NCBI RefSeq assembly: GCF_002218195.1
Contig: NZ_CP022336.1
Coordinates: 2,103,001 to 2,167,000, forward strand
DNA length: 64,000 bases
DNA from: Sphingorhabdus sp. SMR4y
GTDB taxonomy: Bacteria; Pseudomonadota; Alphaproteobacteria; Sphingomonadales; Sphingomonadaceae
Reading direction: 5' to 3'
Shown piece after piece: positions 18,599 through 27,900 of the stretch (the first letter of the stretch is position 1; every line of letters begins with the position of its first letter). A program made the translations under genes and the position numbers. The notes beneath the pieces were generated by a model, which saw only the letters and a program-made list of their open reading frames with translations, ran no database searches and was not told where the DNA came from.

Positions 18599-19389
18599 CC
18601 AACCTGCCTTATTATCATGTCGATGCTTTTGCCGACCGACCCTTCACCGGTAACCAGGCAGCGGTCATGCCACTCGAAAGCTGGCTGGATGATGCAGTTC
18701 TGCAAGCCCTTGGCGAGGAGAATAATTTCGCCGAAACAGCCTTTTACCTGCCCGATGAGAGCGGCGAAGCGGATTATGAACTGCGCTGGTTCACGCCGAC
18801 GGTGGAAATCGCGCTTTGCGGTCATGCCACGCTCGCCAGCGGCCATATCATCCTGTCGCAGCAGCCCGATCGCCAGCAGGTAACGTTCCGGACGCGGCGC
18901 GCCGGCATCCTGACCGTCGTGCGGGACGGCGAAGGCTATGCGCTGGACCTCCCCGCCTATCCCCCCGCATCCAAGCCCATGCCGGAAATTGTCACGCTGA
19001 TCGGCGGTGATCCCGTTGAAACCCAGTTTCACGAAGGACGCTATCATGTTCTTCGCTATGCGAATGCCGACGAGGTGATCGCTCTGAAACCGGACATGAA
19101 AGCGCTCGCCGCCCTCGGCAATGCGCAATTTATCTGCACGGCGCCGGGCAAGGACAGCGACGTCCTGAGCCGGGTTTTTGTTCCGGGAGGCGGGGTGGAC
19201 GAAGACAGCGTGACCGGTTCAGCCCATGCCGTTCTGACACCTTTCTGGGCCAATCGACTGGGACGCGACAGCTTTACCGCCTATCAGGCCAGCCAGCGCG
19301 GCGGCTATGTCAAATGCCGTCTGGACGGCGACCGTGCGTGGCTGGGTGGCAGATGTGTAACTGTGGTAGAAGGCCGTTTTCACCTTTAG
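18595..19389 (+). CDS. PhzF-family isomerase-like protein
   Basis: A 264-residue member of the phenazine biosynthesis PhzF-like family (a diaminopimelate-epimerase-type fold). The signature sections are YHVDAFADRPFTGNQAAV at the start, RWFTPTVEIALCGHATLA in the middle, and EDSVTGSAHAVLTPFWANRL near the end. The glutamate of NNFAETAF is at the place of the catalytic acid. Most homologues outside phenazine operons have unknown substrates. It is coupled to pdxH by a 4-base overlap, a pairing I cannot explain from known chemistry. Confidence 0.9.
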   Translation: MTNLPYYHVDAFADRPFTGNQAAVMPLESWLDDAVLQALGEENNFAETAFYLPDESGEADYELRWFTPTVEIALCGHATLASGHIILSQQPDRQQVTFRTRRAGILTVVRDGEGYALDLPAYPPASKPMPEIVTLIGGDPVETQFHEGRYHVLRYANADEVIALKPDMKALAALGNAQFICTAPGKDSDVLSRVFVPGGGVDEDSVTGSAHAVLTPFWANRLGRDSFTAYQASQRGGYVKCRLDGDRAWLGGRCVTVVEGRFHL

Positions 19390-19409
19390 CTTGCTGACCG
19401 AGACCGGCG

Positions 19410-20552
19410 CTAGCTGCGAATGGGAAACAGCGCCATAATCCGGCCTATTTGTGCGCTCATCGGCGCCAGCACATCATCCTGCGTCTTGCCAAGCCGAACC
19501 ACTGTCAGCTGCTGCTCGGGCGACACGACGATCTGTTGACCGAGATGCCCGAGCGCGGCGAAAATCGTATCCGGACCGTTATCGGGGAACAGCACCTGAT
19601 TGCGCCCCTCGGGACGCCTCTTGTTAAGCCAGAGGTGGCCGCCATAGGCGGGGTCATTTTCCGACGACGTCTTCATGAATTTTACCCAGCTGACGGGCAG
19701 ATGCTGGGCGCCTTTCCGAGCACCATTGTTGCGCAGAAACTCACCGAATTTTGCATAGTCACGGGCAGTGGCATGAATGAAACTGCCGCCGAGAAATGTC
19801 CCGTTCGGGCCGAATTCCGGATAGGTGCCATCCATTCCCAAGGGTTCGAGCAAGCGCCCGCGAATGAAACGCAGCGTGTCATGACGACGCACTTCCGGAT
19901 CCGGACTTTTGGTGAGGGTGCGGGCGATGATATCGGACAGAATGATGCTGGTAGCGGTGCTATATTCGAATTTCTCGCCCGGTCGTGCCTCCATCGGGCG
20001 GGCTTCCGCATAGGCGGCGGCATCCTGCGCGCCGTCCAGAAACAGCATTCGGTTGGTGTCGGCCTCGAAAACGGTTTTCCCGCCTTCCTCCGGTGTTTCG
20101 GTGTGATCAAGGCCGGATGACATGTGAAGAAGATGCCGCAGCGTTATATCGCCCCGCGGATCACCCGGGCGTTGCCACGCGGGCACAGGTGCGGGATCGT
20201 CGAGCACCAGACGCCCGTCGGCTACCAGGAAACCGATCAGGGCTCCCGTGAGGCTTTTGGCCATTGACCAACTGATGAACCGGGTATCTTCGTCATAGCC
20301 TTCACCATAGCGTTCGGCGATGATTTTGCCCTGATGCATTACCAGAAAGGCCCGCGTTTCGGCCATCGCCGGATCCTCGAACAGCGGCGCAATTGCCGCA
20401 TCCAGCCGCGCTTTGGCGACAGGACTGTTATCCGCTATATAAGCCAGTTCTTCCGGGCTTTTTTGGGGTGCGCTAATGGTATCACCACTCGATCCGCACG
20501 CAGCCAAAGCCAGCACGAGGGTCGAGATGAAGGCGAGTTTAATCTTGTGCAT
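19410..20552 (-). CDS. Serine hydrolase lipoprotein (beta-lactamase/class C family)
   Basis: A 380-residue exported hydrolase of the beta-lactamase-related (S12) group. The N-terminus has a signal peptide with a lipobox (LALAACGSS), so it is probably a lipoprotein; the start at 20552 was chosen because it begins this signal. The nucleophile motif SxxK is SWSMAKSLTG, the tyrosine motif is YSTA (FEYSTATS), and the later block is HLGQQIVV. Homologues include 6-aminohexanoate-dimer hydrolases and esterases. It is convergent with the PhzF-like gene and divergent from a small membrane protein. Confidence 0.9.
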   Translation of the reverse strand: MHKIKLAFISTLVLALAACGSSGDTISAPQKSPEELAYIADNSPVAKARLDAAIAPLFEDPAMAETRAFLVMHQGKIIAERYGEGYDEDTRFISWSMAKSLTGALIGFLVADGRLVLDDPAPVPAWQRPGDPRGDITLRHLLHMSSGLDHTETPEEGGKTVFEADTNRMLFLDGAQDAAAYAEARPMEARPGEKFEYSTATSIILSDIIARTLTKSPDPEVRRHDTLRFIRGRLLEPLGMDGTYPEFGPNGTFLGGSFIHATARDYAKFGEFLRNNGARKGAQHLPVSWVKFMKTSSENDPAYGGHLWLNKRRPEGRNQVLFPDNGPDTIFAALGHLGQQIVVSPEQQLTVVRLGKTQDDVLAPMSAQIGRIMALFPIRS

Positions 20553-20581
20553 GAGCCGTCGTTGCACCAATAGAAGCCGCC

Positions 20582-20950
20582 ATGGCAACCGGAAAAGACA
20601 GATCACCACACTCGTCGAGCAAGTGGCCTATGGCTCTATATGCCGTCGCGCTATTCCTCATCGTTCTGGTTGCGCTATTTGCCTATAATTATAACAGCAT
20701 CAGGGGGCAGCTGGATGTCGGCACTGCCTATGGCGCACGGGTCGCCTGTTCGTGCCACTATGTCGGAGGACGCGATATCGAGGATTGCCGCAAGGATTTC
20801 GAGCCCGGCATGGAGGTAATCAACCTGTCGATAAATGACGAACGCAAGAGAGTGACCGCTTCTGCCCTAATGATGGAATCGGCAACCGCCGAATTCCGGG
20901 AGGGCTGGGGCTGCGTGATCCTGACCGACGAACAAGTCGAGGCCGAATAG
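20582..20950 (+). CDS. Small membrane-anchored protein, function unknown
   Basis: A 122-residue protein that I do not assign to a named family. There is one hydrophobic helix (about residues 17-36), then a periplasmic domain with three cysteines (CSCHYVGGRDIEDC) and one further cysteine in GWGCVIL. Disulfides are likely. The start is unsure: ATG 20582 is only 29 bases from the start of the divergent hydrolase gene, and an internal ATG at 20630, just before the helix, is equally plausible. The placement beside an exported serine hydrolase suggests a linked envelope role. Its stop abuts the mnmA stop. Confidence 0.65.
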   Translation: MATGKDRSPHSSSKWPMALYAVALFLIVLVALFAYNYNSIRGQLDVGTAYGARVACSCHYVGGRDIEDCRKDFEPGMEVINLSINDERKRVTASALMMESATAEFREGWGCVILTDEQVEAE

Positions 20951-22087
20951 CTAGACTTCGACACCTGCCAGCCATTGTTGCTCGACCGCAGCAGTGCTGA
21001 CGATCCAGCCGCCGCCCAGTACGCGGTCCTTGTGATAGAACACCGCCGCCTGACCGGGAGCCACACCAAATTCCGGATTGTGGAATTGCAGTTCATTTCC
21101 TTCAAGCCGGGCAAGCGTTGGCTTGGACATCGAGCGGACTTTCACTTCGACCGGCCCTGCATAATCGCCGCCGATCCAGTTAATGTCACGCAACGATGCC
21201 GAGGCCACCGCCAGAGCGGCTTTTGGTCCGACAATGACGCGCTTGTCCTCCGGCTCCAGCCGGATAACATAGAGCGGTTCGGCCTGACCGCCGATTTCCA
21301 GCCCTTTGCGCTGCCCAACGGTATAGTGAATGAGGCCCTTGTGCCGCCCCATCACCGTGCCATCCATATGGACAATTTCGCCATCGTCATCGGCATCGGG
21401 ACGTAATTTCCGCACCACGCTTGCATAGTCGCCGTTGGGCACGAAACATATATCCTGGCTGTCGGGCTTGAAAGCCACGGCCAGCCCCATGTCTTCGGCA
21501 ATTTCGCGCACCTGCGTCTTGGGCATGTCACCAAGCGGAAAGCGGAGATAATCGAGCTGGTCCTGAGTGGTTGCAAACAGAAAATAGCTCTGGTCGCGCG
21601 CCGGGTCGAGAGCACGGTGCAATTCTGCGCCATCCGGACCAGCCACGCGCCGAACATAATGGCCGGTGGCCAGACAGTCGGCGCCCAGCTCGCGTGACAA
21701 TTGCAGCAGATCGGTGAATTTCACACCCATATTGCACTGTACACACGGGATGGGTGTCCGGCCGGACATATATTCGTCCGCAAAGACATCCATGACCGAA
21801 TCCTTGAACCGGCTTGCATGGTCAAAAACATAATGGGCGATGCCAAGCCGGTCGGCGACGGCCCGAGCGTCGCGAATATCCTGTCCGGCGCAACAGCTGC
21901 CGACTCGCCCGACCGCTTCGCCATGATCATAGAGCTGCAAGGTGATGCCAATGGTTTCCGCGCCGGTCCGTGCTGCGAGAGCTGCCACGACGCTTGAATC
22001 GACACCGCCCGACATGGCCACGACAATGCGTTTGCCCGCCAGGTCATCACCGAGTTGAAAATTTCCGTCTATCTTGTCCATCATCAC
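20951..22087 (-). CDS. mnmA: tRNA-specific 2-thiouridylase
   Basis: A 378-residue enzyme that thiolates uridine 34 of tRNA-Lys, Glu and Gln using ATP and sulfur from the IscS/Tus relay. It has the N-terminal PP-loop [10 protein letters not shown]. The two catalytic cysteines are those of [11 protein letters not shown] and of [15 protein letters not shown]. The TATSGHYVRR-like block appears as LATGHYVRR. The C-terminal domain matches the family, and the protein has the expected length. It faces the small membrane protein tail to tail with no gap. Confidence 0.96.
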   Translation of the reverse strand: MMMDKIDGNFQLGDDLAGKRIVVAMSGGVDSSVVAALAARTGAETIGITLQLYDHGEAVGRVGSCCAGQDIRDARAVADRLGIAHYVFDHASRFKDSVMDVFADEYMSGRTPIPCVQCNMGVKFTDLLQLSRELGADCLATGHYVRRVAGPDGAELHRALDPARDQSYFLFATTQDQLDYLRFPLGDMPKTQVREIAEDMGLAVAFKPDSQDICFVPNGDYASVVRKLRPDADDDGEIVHMDGTVMGRHKGLIHYTVGQRKGLEIGGQAEPLYVIRLEPEDKRVIVGPKAALAVASASLRDINWIGGDYAGPVEVKVRSMSKPTLARLEGNELQFHNPEFGVAPGQAAVFYHKDRVLGGGWIVSTAAVEQQWLAGVEV

Positions 22088-22273
22088 AATTGCACCCCTT
22101 AGAGAATTCCCGCCGCTTGCGCCAGCACAGCGAACAAATCCCTTTCCGGCCGCCCGCCTGATCCATTTTGGTACGAATTGGCACGATGCAAGGAAGGATT
22201 GCTTAACCTCTCCTAAGGGCCCGTAAACATCCCTTTTACACTAGTTTATATCTTCGCTGCTAGACCGGCGTCT
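22088..22273. other. Start of a 640-base region without a certain gene (mnmA to sciP)
   Basis: The whole stretch 22088-22726 has only one doubtful small reading frame (22274-22582). In this first part I see short inverted repeats: CTTA/TAAG at 22202-22217 and GTAAA/TTTAC at 22223-22239. They resemble, without matching well, CtrA-type half sites. No RNA gene is apparent. Confidence 0.3.
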
Positions 22274-22582
22274 ATGGAAATGAACTTCCCCCATAAAGGC
22301 TCCGAATGGCCGGCACTGGATGACAGGCGGGATGTGGGCGCTCAGCGTGCAGATCATCAGACCTTTCTCGCCAAGGCCATTGCCAGACAAACATCCAGCC
22401 AGACGGCCAGGAAGTTTGTGGCGGCCAAACGTAACCAGGGGAATTCAAGTTCTTCACGCCCCGTATCTTTTCTGGATGACCGGATGGCATTTTTTGCCGG
22501 ACGGACACATTCCTCCAGAACCGATTACAGGGAAATAACATTGTTCAGGACCGGGAGTTTTCGGCCTGATCTGGCACAATAG
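22274..22582 (+). CDS. Doubtful small open frame, hypothetical
   Basis: A 102-codon frame upstream of sciP on the same strand. It has no signal peptide, membrane segment or motif I recognise; it is polar and rich in Arg, Ser and Gln. There is no good ribosome-binding site before either start (22274 or 22280), and a similar frame is open on the opposite strand. It may be a real short protein or chance. Confidence 0.22.
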   Translation: MEMNFPHKGSEWPALDDRRDVGAQRADHQTFLAKAIARQTSSQTARKFVAAKRNQGNSSSSRPVSFLDDRMAFFAGRTHSSRTDYREITLFRTGSFRPDLAQ

Positions 22583-22615
22583 GATATGGAAAAAATGCAA
22601 GAGTAGTAAAGAATA

Positions 22616-22630
22616 TAAACGTGACGTTTA
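22616..22630. promoter_or_regulatory. 15-bp palindrome upstream of sciP
   Basis: TAAACGT, one central G, then ACGTTTA: a perfect inverted repeat with 7-base arms, about 97 bases before the sciP start. The form fits a dimeric regulator operator. No GANTC methylation site or clean CtrA box was seen in the same 150 bases. Confidence 0.45.
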
Positions 22631-22726
22631 CCTTGGCAGTTCAGGTAATCGAAAAACTCTCCCGCTACGAAGGCCAGACGCAACGGGAACGGGGTTAAAT
22701 GCCGCAAGGCAAAATTTGAGGGTAGT

Positions 22727-23026
22727 ATGATCGAAAACCAAAAAATAAAACCAGCGCAAGTTGTCGGCCCCCTTGGCGAACCGCTCACCATTGACGATTT
22801 GCCGAAACCCGGCACGACTCGCTGGGTCGTCCGCCGCAAGGCAGAAGTCGTCGCGGCCGTGAACGGTGGCTTGCTGACTGTTGATGAAGTTTGCGACCGC
22901 TATGATCTGTCGCTGGAAGAATTTGCGTCCTGGCAACGGGCAGTTGACCGGTCCGGCATGCCCGGATTGCGCGTCACGCGTATCCAGCACTATCGCGACC
23001 TCTACGAGCGCCAGCAGAAATATTGA
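22727..23026 (+). CDS. sciP: CtrA inhibitor SciP (DUF1153)
   Basis: A 99-residue helix-turn-helix protein of the DUF1153 family. In Caulobacter, SciP binds the cell-cycle regulator CtrA and blocks activation of its promoters. The conserved middle GPLGEPLTIDDLP, then TTRWVVRRKAEVVAAV and the helix-turn-helix CDRYDLSLEEFASWQ are all visible. GAGGGTAG precedes the ATG. It is a single gene ended by a strong terminator, with a long upstream region that probably carries its regulated promoter. Confidence 0.93.
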   Translation: MIENQKIKPAQVVGPLGEPLTIDDLPKPGTTRWVVRRKAEVVAAVNGGLLTVDEVCDRYDLSLEEFASWQRAVDRSGMPGLRVTRIQHYRDLYERQQKY

Positions 23027-23071
23027 CCACATATTCAGCGCAATAATATTCCAGACAATATATATTGAATA

Positions 23072-23105
23072 GGACCACCGGGCATGTTCCGGTGGTCCTT
23101 TTTTA
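23072..23105 (+). terminator. Intrinsic terminator after sciP
   Basis: A perfect 10-bp stem, GGACCACCGG with CCGGTGGTCC, a 7-base loop and then a run of eight T interrupted once by A. It is 45 bases after the sciP stop. Confidence 0.92.
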
Positions 23106-23191
23106 TTCCTTCAAGTCGAGACAATAATCGTCTATGTTTTTGTATTCGCGAGCATAAGCAATTTATGCTCGTGTATAATCAGGAGGAACAT

Positions 23192-23455
23192 ATGGGTTGG
23201 ATTATTGCATTGATAGTAGGCGGTATTGCGGGCTGGCTGGCCAGTATGGTCATGGGCCGTGATGCGTCCATGGGCGTCTTCTGGAATATCGTTGTCGGTA
23301 TCATCGGATCGGTAATCGGCAATTTTGTCGGCGGCTATTTTGGCTTCGGTGGCAGCATTCAGGAGTTTTCGATCATTGGCCTGTTCACCGCTTTTGTCGG
23401 CGCGGTCGTACTGTTGCTGATTCTCAACCTCATTCAGCGTGGACGGGTACGCTAA
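23192..23455 (+). CDS. GlsB/YeaQ/YmgE-family stress membrane protein
   Basis: An 87-residue protein made almost wholly of three glycine-rich transmembrane helices, the transglycosylase-associated (GlsB/YeaQ/YmgE) family. The motif GGIAGWLASMVMG is followed by NIVVGIIGSVIGNFVGGYFG. The ATG at 23192 has a perfect AGGAGG; longer upstream extensions run through the sciP terminator and are rejected. The family is induced in general stress in many bacteria, with unknown mechanism. It is a single gene with its own terminator. Confidence 0.9.
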   Translation: MGWIIALIVGGIAGWLASMVMGRDASMGVFWNIVVGIIGSVIGNFVGGYFGFGGSIQEFSIIGLFTAFVGAVVLLLILNLIQRGRVR

Positions 23456-23487
23456 CCCGTCCGTCAGCCGGATATTGTGAATTTTAC

Positions 23488-23517
23488 AGGGCCGGTTCTC
23501 ACAGGAATCGGCCCTTT
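23488..23517 (+). terminator. Terminator after the GlsB-family gene
   Basis: AGGGCCG (23488-23494) pairs with CGGCCCT (23509-23515), extended inside by GTTC/GAAT with a wobble, and is followed by TTTC. The T tract is short. Confidence 0.7.
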
Positions 23518-23580
23518 CGTGTAATGATATTGGTCGTTGATCGAACCAGGGCTTGAAGGACGGACCGAAAGCTGTTCCGG

Positions 23581-23616
23581 CTTGCTGCAGGTGCTATATT
23601 AATGTAACACAGCAAG
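23581..23616. promoter_or_regulatory. Inverted repeat upstream of the RND efflux genes
   Basis: CTTGCTG (23581-23587) and CAGCAAG (23610-23616) flank an AT-rich centre that contains TATATT (23595-23600), a possible -10 box. The site is 89 bases before the fusion-protein start and could be an operator over the pump promoter. No regulator gene is next to it. Confidence 0.4.
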
Positions 23617-23704
23617 TGAAATTCCGGACAGACCCGAAAATCAGCGATTCTTTTGTGTATTGCCATCTGGAAATGCGATAAGAGTCCGACTGAAGAGTAA
23701 AAAA

Positions 23705-24883
23705 ATGAATTATGAATCGACCATCCCCAGCGAGAATATCGCAACTTTTGATGATGCCGAGGCGCGCAACACCAATCGCAAGCGGCTGATCATCACGGTC
23801 GCCGTGATCGTCGCGCTATTGCTGGCCTATATCGGCTATAATTATTTTGTCGGCGGTGCGGTCGAGGAAGATGGCGCGAGCCAGGCGCCAATGGTCACGG
23901 TCATGACCCCCGGCAAGCAACAGGTTGTACGCACTATCAATGCCACGGGCACGCTGGCGGCACGCCGCGAAATTCAGGTTAGCGTAGTCGGTGAAGGCGG
24001 CCGTGTAACCAATGTCTACGTCGACGCCGGCGACTGGGTCAAGCAGGGCCAGATCATGGCGAGCATTGACCAGTCGGTCCAGTCCCAGCAGGCCGCGAGT
24101 CTGGAAGCATCAGTGGGTGTATCGCGCGCCGATCTCAATCTGGCGCAGGCCAATCTCGATCGTGCAGAACAACTGGTCGACCGGGGCTTTATTTCCAAGG
24201 CGGATATCGACCGGCTGACCGCAACCCGCGATTCCGCCGCCGCACGTCTGCGCGTGGCACAGGCCCAGTTCAATGAGGTCCGTGCACGCAATGGCCGGCT
24301 GAACATCGTCGCGCCCAAGGCCGGCCTGGTTCTGGAGCGCAATGTGGAGCCGGGCCAGACCGTCACACAGGGCAGCGGAACGCTGTTCCGGATGGCGCAA
24401 AATGGCGAGATGGAACTGCAGGCACTGCTCGGTGAAAGCGACTTGGCCAATGTTTCGGTCGGCACAACAACTCAGGTCACTCCGGTCGGGACCGACAAGA
24501 TTCTCACCGGACAAATCTGGCAAATTTCGCCGACCATTGATCCACAATCCCGTCAGGGCGTTGCCCGCATCGCACTGGGCTATGACAGCGCCTTGCGTCC
24601 CGGCGGCTTTGCCAGCGCGCGTATTCAGAGCGGCACATCCGAGGCTTCGGTGATACCGGAATCCGCATTGCAAAATGATAGCCAGGGAAGCTTTGTCTAT
24701 GTCATCGACGCCGACAACAAGGCGGTACGCCGCGACGTCGTTGTCGGTTCGGTATCAAGTGCCGGTATTTCGGTCACGTCCGGCCTGACCGGGACAGAAA
24801 AAGTCGTACTCCGTGCGGGCGGCTTCCTGAATCCCGGCGAAACCGTCCGGACGACTGTTCAGAAAAATGCTGACGGCTCTTGA
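23705..24883 (+). CDS. RND efflux membrane fusion protein
   Basis: A 392-residue periplasmic adaptor of the HlyD/AcrA type. An N-terminal transmembrane anchor (about residues 23-44, in place of a lipobox) is followed by the lipoyl-like half (QVSVVGEGGRVTNVYVDAGDWVKQG). An alpha-hairpin with Ala/Leu repeats (about 120-200), the second lipoyl half (RNGRLNIVAPKAGLVLERNV) and beta-barrel domains come next. It joins the pump to an outer-membrane channel. The pump gene starts 27 bases downstream. No TolC-type gene is in the operon, so a channel encoded elsewhere is expected. Confidence 0.92.
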   Translation: MNYESTIPSENIATFDDAEARNTNRKRLIITVAVIVALLLAYIGYNYFVGGAVEEDGASQAPMVTVMTPGKQQVVRTINATGTLAARREIQVSVVGEGGRVTNVYVDAGDWVKQGQIMASIDQSVQSQQAASLEASVGVSRADLNLAQANLDRAEQLVDRGFISKADIDRLTATRDSAAARLRVAQAQFNEVRARNGRLNIVAPKAGLVLERNVEPGQTVTQGSGTLFRMAQNGEMELQALLGESDLANVSVGTTTQVTPVGTDKILTGQIWQISPTIDPQSRQGVARIALGYDSALRPGGFASARIQSGTSEASVIPESALQNDSQGSFVYVIDADNKAVRRDVVVGSVSSAGISVTSGLTGTEKVVLRAGGFLNPGETVRTTVQKNADGS

Positions 24884-24910
24884 ACTGTTCGCGAATTTGA
24901 GGCCCGACCG

Positions 24911-27900
24911 ATGAATCTTCGCAATATTTCCGCTTGGAGCACCCGCAATCCTGTGGTGCCGATGGTGCTATTTGTCGCATTGCTCTTTGCCGGCCTGCTG
25001 AGTTTCAACCGCATGGATGTGGTGAACAATCCGGACGTTGAATTTCCGGCTGTCTCGGTCAGAATTTCGCAGCCCGGTGCTGCACCGACCGAAATCGAAA
25101 ACCAGATTACCCAGAGAGTGGAAGCGGCGGTTCGTTCGATCAGCGGGGTCAAGAACATCAGTTCGACCGCCAGCGAAGGCAGCAGCAGTACTTTTGTCGA
25201 ATTTGAAATCGGCGCGGATGTAAACGACAGCGTCAATGAAGTGAAAAACGCGGTCGACCAGGTGCGCGGATCCCTGCCCGACGGTATATTGGAACCGCAG
25301 ATATCGAAGGTCGACGTCGCCGGTGGACCGATAGGCTTTTTTGCTGTCAAGGCCGATGACATGACCGTTGAACAGCTTAGCTGGTTTGTCGACGACACGG
25401 TCGCCAAGCGGCTGCTGACCGTCAACGGCATGGCCGAGGTCAACCGCTTTGGCGGCGTAGACAGGGAAATCCGCGTCATTTTGAAACCTGACCGGATGCA
25501 GGCACTAGGCGTGACCGCCAATCAGATTAACAGCGTGCTGCGCCAAGTGAACATCAATGCTGCCGGTGGCCGCGCAGAAGTGGGTGGCACCCGCCAGTCA
25601 GTGCGTGTTCTGGGCAATGCCGACGATGCCTATGAACTGTCGCAAACACAGATAGCCCTGCCCAATGGCCAGGTTATAAAATTGGCCGATGTGGCGGAAG
25701 TTACCGATTCCTTCGGTGAGCGGACCTCGATCAGCAAGGTGAAGGGCGTCGAAGTCGTCAACTTCTCGATGGACCGGGCACGCGGCGCTTCCGACGTTAC
25801 CGTCTATGATGCCGCCATTGAAATCATGGACAAGATCGAAGCCGAAAATCCGGGCATCGAATTCATCCTGCTCGGCACAAGCGTCGACTATACAAAGTCG
25901 CAATATAAAAGTTCCATGCTGGCCATGATCGAGGGCGCTATATTGGCGGTTGTCGTGGTCTTCATCTTCCTGCGGGACTGGCGTGCCACGGTTATTTCGG
26001 CCATCGCCATTCCCCTGTCAGCAATCCCGACCTTCTGGTTCATGGATTTGCTGGGGTTCAATCTTAACTTTCTTTCGCTGCTCGCGCTCGGCCTGGTGGC
26101 GGGCGTGCTCGTTGATGATGCGATTGTGGAGATCGAGAATATCGTGCGCCATATGCGCATGGGCAAAACCGCCTATCAGGCATCGATCGACGCTGCCGAC
26201 GAAATCGGCCTGGCCGTGGTCGCTACCTCCTTTTGTATCGTCGCCGTGTTCCTGCCGGTCGGCTTGATGCCTGGAATATCTGGTCAGTTTTTCAAGAATT
26301 TCGGCATTACCGTGGTTGTATCGGTCCTTATGAGTCTGGCGGTCGCGCGTATGATCACGCCAATGATTGCTGCCTATTTCCTAAAGGCCAAGGGCCATGC
26401 AGAACATGGCGAAGGCGTCTGGATGGATCGCTATATGCGGCTGCTGCAATGGGTTCTTGACCGCAGCGAAGCTGATCGCATCCGGGAGTCACTTGTCCCC
26501 GCGAAAGCAGCCTGGTGGCAATATCTGTGGGGCTTCGTGATGTTCGCCCTGATCGTGGCGGCATTTTTGGCAGCAGCATTCGGGGTCGGCTTTGCGTTGA
26601 ACGGCCTGCTGGAGACTTTGATACCCAGCGACCTTCTGCGGGCTTTATTAAGTCTTGCAGCAGGCCTCGTAGCAGGTTTCTTCGTGGCCAAGCTCGCCGC
26701 CGCGCTGTTTAAAATGCTGTCCGGTATTTTCGGGGGACGTTTCAGCCAATGGTATGCCTATCGCTCCGGTCGGTTCCGGGCGAGAGCGAACGACCACCGC
26801 ATGTGGATGATGGGCGTCGGAGTCATCGCCTTCGTGCTGACTGTGATTTTGTTCGCCATCACTCCGCAGGAATTCCAGCCGGTCACAGATCAGGATTCGA
26901 GCCGTGTCGAGATCGAGGTCGTGCCCGGCACCACCCTGGAGCAGACCGAGAAAATCGCCGACCGGGTGTCCGACCTGATGTACGCGCAACCGGAAGTGGA
27001 CCGCGCGCTGACCCGGGTTCGCGAGACCAATGCCTCGGTGTTCGTGTCGCTCAAGAAAGAGCGGGCCAAAACCTCGATTGAATTCGAGCGGAGCATGTTG
27101 CCGGAGCTTCAGAAAATTCCTGATGCGCGTATTTCTTTCCAGTCGCAAAGCGGCGGCGGTGGAACCGGTCGTGATATCTCGATCATGCTAACCGGATCGG
27201 ATCCGGAGTTGCTTGACGCCACTGCCGCACAACTGGTCGAGCAGATGAAGGATATCAACCTCATCCGGGCGCCCAGGATCGCAGCCGATCTGAGCCGGCC
27301 GGAAATCATCATCACGCCTTATCTCGATCTTGCATCGCAGCTTGGCGTCACCACCGCTGCGCTCAGTCAGACGATCCGTATCGCTACGCTCGGCGAAATT
27401 GATCAGAACGCCGCGAAATTCTCCCTTTCGGATCGCCAGATTCCCATCCGCGTCATGCTGCCGCTCGAATCGCGAAACGATCTGACCACGATTGAAAACC
27501 TGCCGATCCCGATTGCCAGCGGCGGCACCGTGCCGCTCAGCCGCGTAGCCAAGGTGAGTTTCGGCTCCGGACCGACTTCGATCCAGCGTTACAACCAGAA
27601 CCGCCGAACCTTTGTCGGGGCCGATCTGGCGCCGGACGTCATCAAGGGTGAAGCAATGGAGCAAATCTTCGATCTTCCGATCATGAAAAATCTGCCGACC
27701 GGGGTCTCCAACGAAGCCTTCGGTGAAGACGAATGGCAAGCAGAACTGGCCGTGAATTTCATGATCGCCCTGATTTCCGGTATTCTGCTGGTCTTTGCAA
27801 CGCTGGTCCTGCTTTACAAAAGGGTCATGTCGCCGCTGGTCAACATGGGTTCGCTGGCACTGGCTCCTCTCGGCGGCATATTCCTGGTCTGGCTCTGGGG

